A DNA stretch of 64,000 nt from Serripes groenlandicus (GCA_031761405.1 JASEVX010000007.1:57334553-57398552); one strand, 5' to 3'; counted from the first letter of the stretch, positions 20,898 through 33,438 are shown. Numbers and translations are program-made. Notes: generated by a model from the sequence alone, not told the origin.

Positions 20898-21770
20898 GTT
20901 CCTTTGGTGACCTCTTTATGATTCCCTTAAGCCATGTTGATTGGTCGAAAGACATGGCCACCAGGGAGCGGGGCTATTTTGCATTATATGGCTAAAAATA
21001 AGCTTCTTCCGAAGTATGTATGGTAACACTCTATCAGGTTCCTTCAAGCCGTGATGATTTGTTGAAAGAGGTAGTCGCCAGGGGACGGGCTGTTTTGCGT
21101 TATATGGTTGTAGTGAAAACCTTAATAATCTTCTTCTTCGAAAGTGTATGGTCGATTTCAAAACGAGTTTTTAAAAATGTACATTGAGTGACTCCTTCAG
21201 TCTATGTTGATTGGTCGAAAGAAGTAGTCACCAGGGGGCGGGCTGTTTTGCGTTATATGGTTGTAGTGAAAACCTTAATAATCTTCTTCTTCGAAAGTGT
21301 ATGGTTGATTTCCAAATGAGTTTTTAAAAATGTACATTGAGTGACCTTCTAACTGACTCCTTCAGTCTATGTTGATTGGTCGAAAAGCGTGGTTACTGTG
21401 GTTGGCGTTACAAATCATCATGGTCCTCTTGTTCAAATAATTGTGTAGAAACGTTCCTTCGGTGACTTACTATTACATTCCTTCAAGCCATGTTGATTGG
21501 TCGATAACATGGCCACCATGGGGGAGAGAGCGTGTTTTTTGCCCTATTTGGTTATAGTGAAACTTTTAAAAATCTTCTCCTCCCGAAAGTATCTGATTTT
21601 TAAATAATTATGAAGAAATATTCATCTACGAGATTCCTTCAAGCAAATATTGATATGTCGAAACGTATGGCCGCAAAGGGGCAGAGCTGTTTTGTCTTTG
21701 GCTATAGTGGTTTAATGTTTGTCTAATGGCAGCGGAGCGATACTGTCACTATTGGGCCTCTTGTTAACAC
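20898..21770 (-). repeat. Element with diverged internal repeats ending in a GAGGCCC-type terminus
   Basis: About six imperfect units carry a version of CAAGCCATGTTGATTGGTCG, AAA and ACATGGCCACCAGGG. They lie near 20928, 21043, 21195, 21363, 21482 and 21640. The right boundary (ATTGGGCCTCTTGTT) is the inverse of the AACAAGAGGCCCAA start at about 57849, so both are copies of one family. I infer an old dispersed bivalve-type repeat in reverse orientation. Confidence 0.6.
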
Positions 21771-21948
21771 AATTGTAGCCTTTGGTGTATTTCAACGAAT
21801 CTGTAATCGTATACATAAAGTTCGGTAATGGTAGTTTATTACCAAAATTAAAATACTGAATGGATTGAAACAATCAAGTGTGTTATACACATAAAAAACG
21901 ACAGTAAATGGCGTCAATTTCCCCGTGAATGTCTTTATTGAAGACTGA

Positions 21949-22145
21949 CCCGGTGATGTAGTGGTAGAGCATCAACTGCGAGTGCGTGGGTGGCGGGTTC
22001 AATCCCCTGTTCCGTCACACCAATATTTAAAAATGGTATTAATGGATATACCCATAAATGGACCAGCAGTGCCGGTAACTAACTAGGAAACGCCCTGATA
22101 TAACTTATTTTTTGTTGAAAGTGGCTTTTAATACAATAAACACAA
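21949..22145 (+). repeat. SINE-A, full length but diverged
   Basis: Head GGTGATGTAGTGGTAGAGCA and GGCGGGTTCAATCCCC; body AAAATGGTATTAATGG and GACCAGCAGTGCCGGTAAC; tail AACGCCCTGATATAACTT and GAAAGTGGCTTTTAATAC. Confidence 0.8.
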
Positions 22146-22446
22146 TTAAAATAAAATATAGATGTAATGCATATCCAAACATATGGAAAAAAACCTCAAT
22201 GTGGTTAAACTATGACTTCGGTTGAGGCTAAAGGTACGTGAAGGGGTGCCAATACTTGATGGAATTAACATCGATCGCTAATTAGAATCCACCCCTGTGT
22301 GTTGGGAGCAGACAACCGTCACGAGACTGCGGAATTGTGGGTAACCACTTCTTAAGATATAAAGTACTTGGTAACAAGTTCACTTCATAATTGTAGAATT
22401 TACAAACAATCTACACCGCAAACCGAGTGTGTAATGCAATTATTAA

Positions 22447-22661
22447 CCCTTTCCCACATACAGAAAAAAATATAGGAAAACATTTAAACAACAATATGGA
22501 AAATCTCGATAATAGAAAGTGTTAATTTAAAGAGAGTTGAAAATATTGTGACAAAAGGAGAAATTGCTCATCATGAGCAATTTGTCCTTTTGTCACAACA
22601 TTTTTCAAAGGTCGTCAATGCATTGGAGATGCATTAACATGCGTCTGCACGAAGGAAAGGG
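22447..22661. mobile_element. M1, TTAA on both sides
   Basis: TTAA at 22443-22446 and 22662-22665. The ends are CCCTTTCCCACATAC and GCACGAAGGAAAGG. The core is GAAATTGCTCATCATGAGC and AATTTGTCCTTTTGTCAC. The left subterminal block is shortened. Confidence 0.85.
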
Positions 22662-22792
22662 TTAACATCGTTTGTTGAGAATATGATTTCGACTCGTTTA
22701 ACTTTAATTGATTGCTACTTACCACCCTGCAAAAAAGCGATGATTTAAAACATTGTCGGAAATACAGACATCTCGGAACATTTCTCCTTTAA

Positions 22793-22985
22793 CTTTTTCC
22801 CGCATTCAACACATCTGCAACAGACGACTTTGAAAACATCTTGGAAAAACTATGAAAAATATCTGTAAAGATAAATAAAATATTTGAATAGAATTGAAAG
22901 CATTGTGAGAATAGGAGATATTGCTCATTTTGAGTAACTTTTTTGTCACAATGTTTTCAAAAGCGTCTGCAGCAGTGGCATATCT
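22793..22985. repeat. M1, TTAA on the left, right end lost
   Basis: TTAA at 22789-22792 precedes CTTTTTCCCGCATTCAAC. Next come CTGCAACAGACGACTTTGAA and GATATTGCTCATTTTGAG. The right arm ends at GCGTCTGCAGCAGTGGC. Confidence 0.7.
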
Positions 22986-23024
22986 GAAAACTATACTTCA
23001 TTTCCAGGTTTTATTTATATATAT

Positions 23025-23105
23025 ACAAGAGAAAGTTGATGCAACGCATCAATGTCGCCGGAAATCCATACTGCAGTTATGCATAACACTTACATTATAG
23101 TAGTG
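23025..23105. repeat. 81-bp block repeated at 26511-26592
   Basis: ACAAGAGAAAGTTGATGCAA, CAATGTCGCCGGAAATCCAT and ACTGCAGTTATGCATAAC occur in both copies with very few differences. Confidence 0.85.
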
Positions 23106-23429
23106 AAAACAAAATCAAAGCGCTGAAAGCGCTGGTGGTATAGGGGCATATGTAAGTTGAAAATATATGGCATAGATAATATAGACAAACATTGTTGAAA
23201 CAATGACCTTTAAACAAACCAAACCAAATATGTGCGAAGCACACATATTGCCTGCCTATACAATACAAATACCTAATTTATCAAAGTTTCACCCTTTTCT
23301 TGTATAAACAAAATAAAAAGATTGACAAAAAACAGAGCAGCAACCCTTAATTAAAATATTTCCAGTTCAGAAATCACTAAAGATTCACAATGTATATTGT
23401 AATCATGCTGATAAATGAAAGACAATCGA

Positions 23430-24200
23430 AAGCATGCTAGAGTTATGTTTCTTTTGCACTGCACATCTGTAGCTCTGAGTTTCCTATACAACAAGTCTTA
23501 AATTGATACATTGGACATCTATTGAGACAATAACCGAAGAAATGAAAAATGAGTTTTACACCTAAAAAAACCAGATCAGATTTGTGTTCAAAATATTGTA
23601 TCGATCTCTTAATCCCAATGTATACGTGTGACGACTTTGAAATGGATCCGCGAAACAGAAACAAGTTTTGACCCATTAATGCAAACCGTAACGGACAGAC
23701 GGACGGATGGATGAACACAAAGACGGACAGACAGTCAGTCGCTCTGGACAAAGTACAACGCTTGGGAAACACTCATTAACGAAATAAGGGCATGTGTTTT
23801 TCATGCGAAAGTCATATAATAAGTGAGAACATAAAAAGACAAAAATATACACACTCCAAACGCAGCATGCTAAAGTTATGGTAATGGTGCACTGCAAATG
23901 TGTAGGTCATAAGTTACCTACAAACCAAGTTTGGAAATGGATACAATGGAAATTAATTGAGACAATCGCTGAACTAAATAAGGAAAAATGAAGATAACTA
24001 AGATAAGCAGACCAGAGTTATGTACCTAGTATGTTGCCGTTCTCCTGATCACACGGTATAAGTGTGACCACTTTCAAATAAATCTGCCATACAGAAACAA
24101 CGTTTTGACCAATACATGCAATCCATGACGGACGGACGAATGCACATTCAGGCAGACAGCCGGCCAGACACCGGATTATATCTCCAAGCTTTACAGACAG
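23430..24200. repeat. Tandem duplication of about 430 bp with a GACG-rich end
   Basis: Copy one (about 23430-23780) and copy two (about 23865-24190) share GCATGCTA.AGTTATG, CACTGCA.ATCTGTAG-like sequence, ATTGAGACAAT, GAAACA then ACGTTTTGACC-like, and ATGCAA.CC.T.ACGGACGG. The A/G-rich GACGGACAGACGGACGG tract precedes the end of copy one. Frames in this region are incidental. Confidence 0.7.
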
Positions 24201-24544
24201 AGACAACTTATAAAGTATTGATTACAGAAGACTGGTTTGATGCGTCAAAACACGTCTGTGCTTAGGAAAGCTTAGATTATGGTATTTGTAAAGTATTTGC
24301 AAATTAATTGTATCTCCGAAATGGGACCGTACAAGGTTAATTTACAAAAACCTATTTAGACTATACTTCTAGTTTATTTGTCAACAGATACGTCTAGGAC
24401 TAGATTACACGTTGACGAACGTTGAATCTTCAATTAGCGCAAATGCATATACATTATAATTTTAGTCCCAAAATCGGTAGAAGCGCCTCAATTATAAAAT
24501 AAATAATGACCTTGCGGTTATACCTCGTGTGTATGTTGACATTT

Positions 24545-24770
24545 TCGGCCAACTTTCTTTCCGACGTTTGACAAAAGTCAATGCGACATGCGTCATTCGT
24601 CTTTCACAAATGGGCTAAGTCTATGTGAAAAAGAACCCAGTTGGTTGGGAAGATTGTTGTGTGGAGTACTGGTGTGAGAAAACCAGGAAACATATTTGTA
24701 GATGAACTGGCCGCCGTGATATAACGTAGAAAATGTTAAAAACGGCATTAAACCACAATCAATCAGTGTT
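24545..24770 (+). repeat. SINE-B without its tRNA head
   Basis: It starts at CGGCCAACTTTCTTTCCGAC and continues with GTCAATGCGACATGCGTC, CCCAGTTGGTTGGGAAG, GTGTGAGAAAACCAGG, GCCGTGATATAACG and ACGGCATTAAACCACAATC. The start falls just after the B box, typical 5' truncation. Confidence 0.82.
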
Positions 24771-25044
24771 GAAATCTTATCTCTAATTTGTAGATTTAAT
24801 TCCTATGTCCTAGTTGGGTCGACATACAGCGACACGTGAGAATATTCAACACAACACGCGACCTGTTTTACCAACAATTCTCCAGTAGCGGTGAGACCGT
24901 TAGTACCATTCTTTCATGGCATGTATACACAGTAGGACCTCTCTCTTTGGACGGATTATGTAATAACAACTCCTTACCCTTGACCACGTAGACTAAATAT
25001 ACAGCAAACAACATTTAACTAAGCCTGAAAGTATTATTTTGAAT

Positions 25045-25790
25045 AGTAATTAAAACATTGTGGAAAAAGACAAACTTGCTGATTATCATTTATCTGTTAA
25101 GGTTAGTCAAATGTGTCTTAAAGGGGCAAAGGTTAAAATAATAACTGTAGACAAATATTTTCGTTATCTAGGTTATAGAACAAAATTGATTCATGTTTCA
25201 AAGCATTGTTTGGAAAGGAGGAATTGCTCATTATCAGCAGTTGCTCCGAAGGCAAATATACTTTCAACATTCGTATGTAACTAAGTTGCTATAACGGAAA
25301 CGGTTCAATCCTTTCCTGTTTAAAGTCGCTTTTTGACGCATGTGCAGCAGACGGCTGCAGAATGGTTATTCGTGACCCATTTCCTCTTTTTCCACAAAGC
25401 TATGTATAAACTATATATTTTTCCTAATGTCCACAGTAAAATGTTTAAATATGAAAAGAATTAATTTGAAACGTGTTTGAAAGCATTGTGTGAAAAAGGA
25501 GAAATTGTTCATTGTCAGCAATAGCTCCATTTTCAACAATATTTCAATATTTGAACTGTTATATTATGACGGAAAGGGTTCCGCTTCCATGGGGAGGATG
25601 TAACCATTTCCCGCTTACAGACGCATGTGCAGCAGACGACAATCGGAAACATTGTGACAAAAGGAGAAATTGCTTATCATAGGCAATTTCTACTTTTGCC
25701 ACAATGGTTTCAACTCCTTTCAATAATTTTATTTACAGTGATTTGCACATTTCTCTATGTAAGTCGACTGTTGTAAACTAATGGGGTCAC
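25045..25790. repeat. Three degraded M1-related copies in a row
   Basis: Core motifs appear near 25205-25245 (GGAATTGCTCATTATCAGCA), 25490-25540 (GAAATTGTTCATTGTCAGCA) and 25660-25700 (GAAATTGCTTATCATAGGC). The third also has CAGCAGACGACAATCGGAAA. Ends are mostly lost. Confidence 0.5.
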
Positions 25791-26059
25791 AGCACGGTCG
25801 ACGTTACCTTACACCACTGACATTAAGGTCAATCATAGTTCAGAGTGTGTTTCACTCGTTTGAACTATTTTGTATCCGATGATTAATAAATGCAAGCGGA
25901 TGGTTTTTCGTGATTCGGTCGAACCAATGAAATCGTTGAAAAGGCAGATTATAACCAATCAAAACTCGATTTTGGTGTAGGTATACACATGTGGACTGTG
26001 GTTGCAGCTTTTATCCGACTTTTCGAAATCAGCATGAGTATGTGATAGGCGCGAAACGC

Positions 26060-27515
26060 CCCTATCCCAAAAACAGTTATCAACTAAAGGGCATATGGGA
26101 ACATCAGGGGTGGGGTTAAGTGAAAATGTATCATAACTTGTATTTTTTTGTAACGATGTGAATGTTCTTCATCGAAATATAATTAAAGCCTTTCATTGTT
26201 TATGATCAATCTCCATTCTAAGTTGACCATATACACAGCCAACTAATTATTGATCATAAACAGGAAATGAGTAATCTTGCCAATAATTAGTCTACTCATG
26301 TTTTAAAATTATATAATGATGAGCGCCCTTGTGTCAATGATGCATAATAATATGCAGATCGCAAGCAAAATGCGTGTAGGGAATCTAATAACACAATTTA
26401 AATTGTCAAGGACGAAATAATTGTGTACGAAAGACCCGATTCGTTTCTTCTTCGCATAGTTGTCGTTCTTTACACTCTCTTTATAGACTGAGAGCGTGTT
26501 TTAAAATGATACAAGAGAAAGTTGATGCAACTCATCAATGTCGCCGGAAATCCATACTGCAGTTATGCATAACGCTAACATTATAGTAGTTGAATAAACA
26601 GTTATCAATTGAGGGGCATATTGGAACATCAGGGGTGGGGTCAAGTGAAAATGTTTCATAACTTGCATTGTTTTGTCAACGAAGTGAATGATAATTGAAG
26701 CCTTTCATTGTGTATGACCAATCTCCATTCCAAAGTAGGTTGACCATACACACAACCAACTAATTATTGATCATAAACAGTAATAGAAATGAGTAATCTT
26801 GCCAATCATTAGTCTTAGTATGTATACAGTGCTTTCATTAAGGAATAATTATAAGATTTGTGAATTACACATACACTTTTCAAGATGTTTGTCAGAATAT
26901 TTGAATTTTATTATTTTTCAATAAAACCACAAAACAGACAATTAAGGATTTGCATGCAATAGTACGTCATTTTACCTTTCCTCTATTAAAGTCAACAGTG
27001 GACACCTTTGCAGCAATCTACTTTTAAAACAATGAGATAAGGGTTAAATCGCTGAAGACATGAGTTTTCTCTTTTTCTCAAAATGATATTAGCTTGGCAT
27101 CCTAATTATATCATACTTTAACAAATGTTCAAATGTAGTCCAATATTTATAAATTAGACCACCTTCGAAATATAATATCAACTAAACAGTTAAATCTCAT
27201 AGAAATTGTTGTATAATTTAAACTTAATTTCGAACATAAACTGAGCCCTACAACATGTTAATTTATTTTAATTCTTTCCTTCCTTTTTTATAATGAAAAT
27301 AACAAACTACTCATGTTTTAAAATTATATTATGATGAGCGCCGTTGTGTCAATGATGCATAACAATATGCAGATCGGAAGCAATATGCCTTTAGTGAATT
27401 AAATGACACATTTAAAATTGTCAAGGACGAAATAATTTTGTACGAAAGACCCGATTCTTTCTTATTCGCAGAGATGTCGTTCTTGAAACTCTCTTTATAG
27501 GCAGAGAGTGTTCGT
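26060..27515. repeat. Block duplications
   Basis: Block b (about 26060-26296 and 26590-26830) shares GAACATCAGGGGTGGGGT, TAAAGCCTTTCATTG or TGAAGCCTTTCATTG, and GAGTAATCTTGCCAAT. Block c (about 26298-26506 and 27307-27514) shares ACTCATGTTTTAAAATTATA, AATGATGAGCGCC, GTCAAGGACGAAATAATT and ACGAAAGACCCGATTC. Between them sits the 81-bp block (26511-26592) also present at 23025. The order b-c-a-b-(spacer)-c suggests one long repeat duplicated and partly deleted. Confidence 0.8.
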
Positions 27516-28061
27516 TCAAAGTAATTTTTCTATTAAAACCAGTTTTACCTCGGTTTGTTCTTTTCTTCATTTGTTTCGAACCAAATAAACATTTTAAATC
27601 ACCTATGATTTACTATTTGTAAGCGAGTGTAAAGAGCGGCTCTCTGCAAAGGAGATTGATCTACGCAGTTGGTATGTAAACAAATAATTAGACTGTGCGA
27701 CGTAAAGGTTTGTAGTTATCGCCTTTTGATTACATGTAGTATATAGTGTAAAATAAAGTATTTCAGTCTAGCTAATAGGGACTGTTTTGTCTTCGTAAAT
27801 AAAACAAAAAAATATAAATGCGAGTCAAAATAAAGAAACTGAAAATACCTAAAACATCGGAATATTTATTTCATTTTAGATGTGTCATTACTTAGTGTTT
27901 TTAAACAAACACAATTGTAATATGTTCAAGACATCTAAATGTGTTTCTTTCTAATAATAATCCCCCCTCCCATGTCATTTCCGAAAACCTATTAAAAATA
28001 GAAGTCACGGGCTTCTGCCCGGCGACTAATAATGATGAGCGCCCTAGTGTTAATGAGATTG
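27516..28061. other. No recognisable feature
   Basis: A+T-rich, with no repeat copy or coding domain recognised. Confidence 0.4.
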
Positions 28062-28191
28062 CATTACTCTCTACCTCTATCCCCCGAGACGGAATGTGTC
28101 GACCCGGATTAGCCTGCACGGACTGCGCAGTCTGATCTTGGTCGACACATTACGCAGAGACTATAATGTTGGTTTTCTCGTGAGACGGCTC
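28062..28191. repeat. M2, right half only
   Basis: CCCGAGACGGAATGTGTCG, GGACTGCGCAGTCTGATC, TTACGCAGAGACTATAATG, GGTTTTCTCGTGAGACGGCT. The left half is absent. Confidence 0.8.
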
Positions 28192-28274
28192 ATATATATA
28201 ATTTGAAGCAAACGATTCTTAAATAGCTTTTCTGACGAAGGATTAATTCTTGGACACAATTTACAATTTCTAGG

Positions 28275-28485
28275 AATCTAACATGGACGTGTGGTTAGCG
28301 TCTGGGATTTGGAACCGGGCGTCCCGGGGTCGATCCCCAGTCGCGTCGGTCATGACGGAGCACCCTTGGGCAAGGCCCTGTTTCCTAGCCCAGTACTGGT
28401 GTGTTTACACAGGGACCATGACTAACTGAACTGTCGCCGTGATATAACTGAAAAGAAATGTTAAAAATGGCGTAAAAAAACACCA
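28275..28485 (+). repeat. SINE-C, full length
   Basis: Head ACGTGTGGTTAGCGTCTGGG and GGGGTCGATCCCCAGTCG; body GCACCCTTGGGCAAGGCCC and GTACTGGTGTGTTTACACAG; tail GTCGCCGTGATATAACTG and AAAATGGCGTAAAAAAAC. Best SINE-C copy here. Confidence 0.8.
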
Positions 28486-28929
28486 ATAGAGCAAATGATC
28501 ATATTTGCTTTCTTGTTTGCCCACATTCATCCTATCGGATCAATTTTAAACCTAAAAGGTGCTGAACTCAAGAAAAAAGATATTATAGTCGTAGTTTTAA
28601 AACTGTTCAAAATGTGTCTTGAAATATTATAGAATCATAATTCTGGGATAAAATTAGAGAAATACTTTCACTTTCCAGTACATAAACATCTAAATATTGA
28701 TCGTTTATGCTTCATTTTTACTTGGTTGACATATCCAGTAAAGTAAGCCAAACTTTGTACATTTTCATGACTTTTAATAGACAGTTTTTCAACATTTACT
28801 GTCAATATGGTTTTGAACTATTTATTACTCACAATGTTGTCACTATTAGCAATATTTGGAGAAGTTTCAACAGCACCTTCAACTCGCTATACTTATCGGA
28901 CATCGTTTATGAGTATACACACATAACGA
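28486..28929. other. No recognisable feature
   Basis: The open frame at 28707-28982 runs into the M5 element and has no domain. Confidence 0.35.
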
Positions 28930-29150
28930 GGGCTTGGCGTGAAACGGTTGTAACTAAAACCTATTTTGAAAACCCTGATTAAGTGGCAAGTTCGACCCCT
29001 TTGTAAACAATGCAAATTTAGGTGCCATTGCTCAGAACGAGCAATGGCACCTAAATTGTCAATGTTTACCAAGAAAAATTATTTTAACGCTTATAAATAC
29101 TTCATGGCGAGGTGATTAACCTTTAGTTACAACCGTTTCACGCCAAGCCC
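28930..29150. mobile_element. M5, complete with matching ends
   Basis: The left end GGGCTTGGCGTGAAACGG, then TTGTAACTAAAA, is matched by AGTTACAACCGTTTCACG and CCAAGCCC. The core is TTAGGTGCCATTGCTC, AGAAC, GAGCAATGGCACCTAA. Length is 221 bp. This is the reference M5. Confidence 0.9.
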
Positions 29151-29834
29151 TAGATAAGGTGGCTAGTGAATGTGTTTCCGGTTGTGAACTGATGCTTCTA
29201 TTGTTCAGAGGTACACGTCCAAAGCTCGAAATCTAATTCACATTTGAGCTTGTTGGCATTTCTGATCATCTGCGCCGTCTAACCAAAACCTACACAAGTT
29301 GACAGAAAGCGTATGACCGGTTTTTTAAAGTCATATTCGAATAGTGAAGATCCTGATCTGACTCTGCAGATGATCAGGCTATTCTGGATATAAACTGTTC
29401 GCAAAAGCCGATGTATGACCCTATACTACGCCTCTACTACTGACGTCATTTACACGGATAATGTACTGTGGTACTGTGTCCAATGAGAAATTGCTTCAAG
29501 GAAACGATGCCTCCCTTTCATACAGTGTTTTAATCCAGTAATCTCGCAGGGGTCACGAATGATTGCAATTTTTGCTGTGATATATAACCAAAACAATGTT
29601 GCAACAGCATTAAGTCCAGACTCCAAGACTGAAATGATAACTATATTGATTGGTCAGAAGCAAACTCATTCTCGAATTTGTCTAATCAAAGGTCATTTCT
29701 TAAAGGAAATACTTCATTTCTGAGAACTGAGTCATTTTCACGAACGATTTTTAACAAAAGAAGTGTTCGATTGATCAGACGCAGGTACATTCTCGAAATC
29801 AGAAATATTATTATCTCAAGCAAAGACTTCAGCT
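29151..29834. other. No recognisable gene
   Basis: A weak SINE-tail-like remnant (GCTGTGATATATAACC, CAACAGCATTAAG) lies at about 29572-29612. The rest is unassigned. Confidence 0.35.
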
Positions 29835-29990
29835 CTGAGCACAGAGAACATGTTCACAGACGACTTTTAAAAACTTTTACCAAAATGAGAAATTGCTCAT
29901 TAGTAATTTATCCTTTTTCTTCAATGTTTTCAACTCTGTCCAATGACTATACTTTCATTGATAAATATGAATTGTATGTGGGAAAGGGTT
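29835..29990. repeat. M1, left end lost, TTAA on the right
   Basis: ACAGACGACTTTTAAAAAC, GAGAAATTGCTCATTAG and TGTATGTGGGAAAGGG, followed by TTAA at about 29988-29991. Confidence 0.65.
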
Positions 29991-30405
29991 AAATGTCTTC
30001 ATAAGGATTGTAGATTATAAAGACAACACTTTTTTTTTTTTTCGGGTATTTTATTTTATGACAAGTGCAGTGTAAGAAATGAATGGGCATTAAAATGACA
30101 AAAAAAAGAACAAATATAACAACGATATTCACTAACAAATGAAATAAAATAGAATGTCATGATATGTGGTAATTATACAAGATAAGTTAAAAACCTTTTT
30201 GTTCATAAAAAAAGTTGAATTTCTCCGCCTGGAACGAAATTTCCGAAAATGCATGGTCATTGTATTTATGACTGTCAGGTTTTGTTTTAATCACAGTGAC
30301 AAGTTTTCCACATAGTGCACATTGTCTCACTGTCATATTATTTACATCAAGTTTGTAGTGGTGGATATATTTCTTGTATATGCATTATATGAGGAAAATA
30401 GTTAA

Positions 30406-30617
30406 CCATTTCCCACATACAGCATATCTGCAGCAGACAACTTTGAAGATATTTAATATAAAACATGAAAAGTCTTCATAAATGAAGCTATAGTTACTGA
30501 ATACAGTTGAAAACATCGTGGCAAAAGGAGATATTAGCAATTTCTCCTTTTTTCTACAATGTTTCCAAGAGTCGTCTGCTGCAGATGTGTCAAAATACGT
30601 CTATAGGTGGAAAAGGG
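30406..30617. mobile_element. M1, TTAA on both sides
   Basis: TTAA at 30402-30405 and 30618-30621. Ends CCATTTCCCACATAC and TATAGGTGGAAAAGGG. The core is collapsed to GAGATATTAGCAATTTCTCC. Length 212 bp. Confidence 0.85.
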
Positions 30618-31592
30618 TTAAAGGAAGTTACAAACAAAGTTATCTAGATTTATCTTTTGGTGTCGTGTTTTAGAGGCGATTTTTTTCCTGTCGTATTTTA
30701 ACGTTGATGATGTTTTGCGAAAGAATTATGTGTAAATTGTTATTCCTATAGAACTAACTATATTATTTAAAAAATTCGTCAACAAATCTGAGATAGGATA
30801 GAGAGCAATTTACTTGCAGTTCAACATGAATTGAATTGCATATAAAATGACATTTTTGTTTTTATCGAAAATTCTTAAACCTTCCTCTTACATATGCAAC
30901 TAGCACACGTTGTACAATATTTCTTTAATAATATCAGTATATTCGCTGTTCATCACATTCATGTTCTGAGAACACTTAACGTTATATTAAATTGTATATT
31001 TACAGACCAGTCTCGATGGGGATATGATACATCAGGTATAATTTTCAACTATAAAATTATTAAAAGTTGCTGCGAGTTTTATTTGTAAACTTTTAACGCC
31101 GAATTTGGTTAAACAAGTTGTTTTGCTGAACTTCGAACTAATTCCTCGAAATAAAAAACGCATTCATGCATTATCAACATATAATAGACACTAGTGGGAA
31201 CAGATGAAACTATGAGAGAACCTACTATATAGGAGTTTCGATGGATAGGAAATGATAGTGGGGTTCGAGAAACAGTTTTAAAATGATTGATTTGCATAGA
31301 GGTAATTGGTATATATATTTATATAAAAAAGTTTACATCTACGAACTGCGAATTGTCACGTGCCCACTTATTACAATAAAGCGTTTCTTGTTCACCTATA
31401 TATCTTAAATAAATCAAAAAAAATCGCGTTTGACGAAATCATGTCGTGTTTAAATTGCCAACAGTGAAACCTCCGGTGAGTCTGTACATACACACAGTCT
31501 AACCAGAGCCTTCACTGTCTGCCTGTATAATATACAGACCTAAATGCATAATTTGATAAACTGCACTAGATTAATGACACAAAAAATAAAAC
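30618..31592. other. No recognisable feature
   Basis: A fragment of a dispersed repeat (CAGTCTAACCAGAGCC, TTCACTGTCTGCC) lies at about 31493-31526. Nothing else is recognised. Confidence 0.4.
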
Positions 31593-31798
31593 GCTTTGAG
31601 CGCCAATTGCAATATTGAGGTTTTTGCAAACAATACAGATTCAGGTGAGTCAGCTCGTAACGAGCTGTCTCACCTGAAATCAGTATTGTTTGCCTTTTAG
31701 TTATCATAATATTCCAAAACTCGTATTACATGAAAAATTGATTCGCCCCATTCTGAACATGGAAGAGTCTACATTATGTAATTCGGCGCTGAAAGAGT
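31593..31798. mobile_element. M4, reverse orientation
   Basis: Left GCTTTGAGCGCCAATTGCAA, right TAATTCGGCGCTGAAAGAG. The core is TCAGGTGAGTCAGCTCG, TAAC, GAGCTGTCTCACCTGA, flanked by CAAACAATAC and GTATTGTTTG. The flanks are AAAACG and TTTAAAG, so a clean TTAA pair no longer shows. Confidence 0.82.
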
Positions 31799-31994
31799 TT
31801 AAAGAGTCAATGAGATACTAACTCGCCAAAAAGGGGCTCATTGATAGATGTAACTTCTGACGAAAAATTGTGAAACAATGTGAATCCGGAGACGTAACGT
31901 GACACATTTTCGCATCACGCGTTGATTATGTACATGTATGTAAAAACACGTGTTTTAAGTAGTCCATGTTATACAATGAGCTCAATATGTCGCG

Positions 31995-32171
31995 GGGCTT
32001 GGCGTGAAACGGTTGTATCTAAAAACCTTTTTTGACAACCCTGGACAATTTTGACCGCTTTATAAACAATGCAAATTTTTCTTTAACGCTTATAAAGACT
32101 TCATGGCGAGGTGATTAGCCCTTGGTAAAAAAAAATACCAATTTTAGTTACAACCGTTTCACGCCAAGCCC
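31995..32171. mobile_element. M5, with internal deletion
   Basis: Both ends match (GGGCTTGGCGTGAAACGG and CAACCGTTTCACGCCAAG). The central hairpin is missing: AAACAATGCAAATTTTTC runs directly into TTTAACGCTTATAAAGAC. Length 177 bp. Confidence 0.87.
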
Positions 32172-32394
32172 TCGATGTGTTCTCTAACCACAGGGCCTGT
32201 AACCCTGTACTCAAACTAGTATTCTTTAACTTTTGAGATATATTTTAATTTTGGAGTAACGCACTGTCTGCTTGAAGGTCAATAAGATAGTGTGATGATT
32301 TATGAATTTAGAAATAGAATTAAAATTGAACCGCGGATGAAGCCATGCGACGTTTCCGTTCGGTGTCACTGAAAGGGACACGAATGCATAACTC

Positions 32395-32571
32395 GAAGGG
32401 ACACACTTATAGATATTTGTTAGCAGATACATGAATGGCATTTGTTTCTTTTGCCACAATGTTTTCAACTTTATCCAATTATACTTCTTTCATTCATGGA
32501 GCGTTTCCATTTGTTTTTGTTTAAATGTTTTCAAAGCGGTCTGCTGTATATTTGATGTATGTGGGAAAGGG
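32395..32571. repeat. M1, left end lost, TTAA on the right
   Basis: GTTTCTTTTGCCACAATG, AAGCGGTCTGCTGTATATT and GATGTATGTGGGAAAGGG, then TTAA at 32572-32575. Confidence 0.68.
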
Positions 32572-32575
32572 TTAA

Positions 32576-33034
32576 ATAGCCATAAATGCATCTTCTGACA
32601 AGAACGCTAAAAGTGTAACCCAAATACTCGTATGCAACGTTATATTAACATGACGTTTAACCGAAAAGACAATAAGACCCTTATATCGCCAATAAGTACT
32701 TATACTGATGATAATGGAAATAACGACAATTTTAAATACGAATGATAATTGTAACATTTTAATCAATAAGTTTCCACTTATTCAATTAGAAACCCTGTTT
32801 ACCATTGAAAAATCCATGAACGTTTTCCTTCTGTAATTGTAAGTTTAATAACAATAAGATGTCGATAAAATGATAGATTTGCAATGAATTCCTAGAGCAA
32901 ATTGCGTTTTGGGGTAGACAACTCTTGAAACGATTGTAAAGTCGAGAAAAATGCTTTACAGTTATTCCTCCTTTTCCAGCGACATTTTATTCTCTGAGGT
33001 AATTAAATTGTCATTGTCGAAGACACGTGACTAA
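32576..33034. other. No recognisable feature
   Basis: Nothing supported in this stretch. Confidence 0.35.
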
Positions 33035-33254
33035 CAGTTCAGATACAGACGACTTCTGACGCCGGTGCTGCAGACTGCTTTTTGAAAACATAGTGACAAA
33101 AGAAGAAATTGCACAAAACGTGCAATTTCTCCTTTTGCCACAATGTTTTCCACTTTTTGTCATAGGTTATCCATTCAATTATAAAGATTTTCCAATTTTT
33201 TGACAAAATATGTTTAATGTCGTCTGCTGCAGAATTGTCGTATGAGGGAAAGGG
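33035..33254. mobile_element. M1, TTAA on the right
   Basis: The subterminal GACTTCTGACGCC and GCAGACTGCTTTTTGAAAAC, core GAAATTGCACAAAACGTGC and end TCGTATGAGGGAAAGGG are clear, with TTAA at 33255-33258. This is in the opposite orientation to the copy at 9610. The left GGGAAAGGG-type end is missing. Confidence 0.78.
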
Positions 33255-33438
33255 TTAAGCGACCGATCTGCGAGGAGATTCGTTTCACCTGAAAGTTCGA
33301 CTGTGTATCATTAGTTCCAAATGTTCTCCTCTGTATAAACGCATTTTATACTATTATATATTACACGAATGTGTCTGATGAACTCTGTTATTCTAAGCAG
33401 AGGCTGATTTCAAAAGATCAAGAACGCATTTTAGTTAA

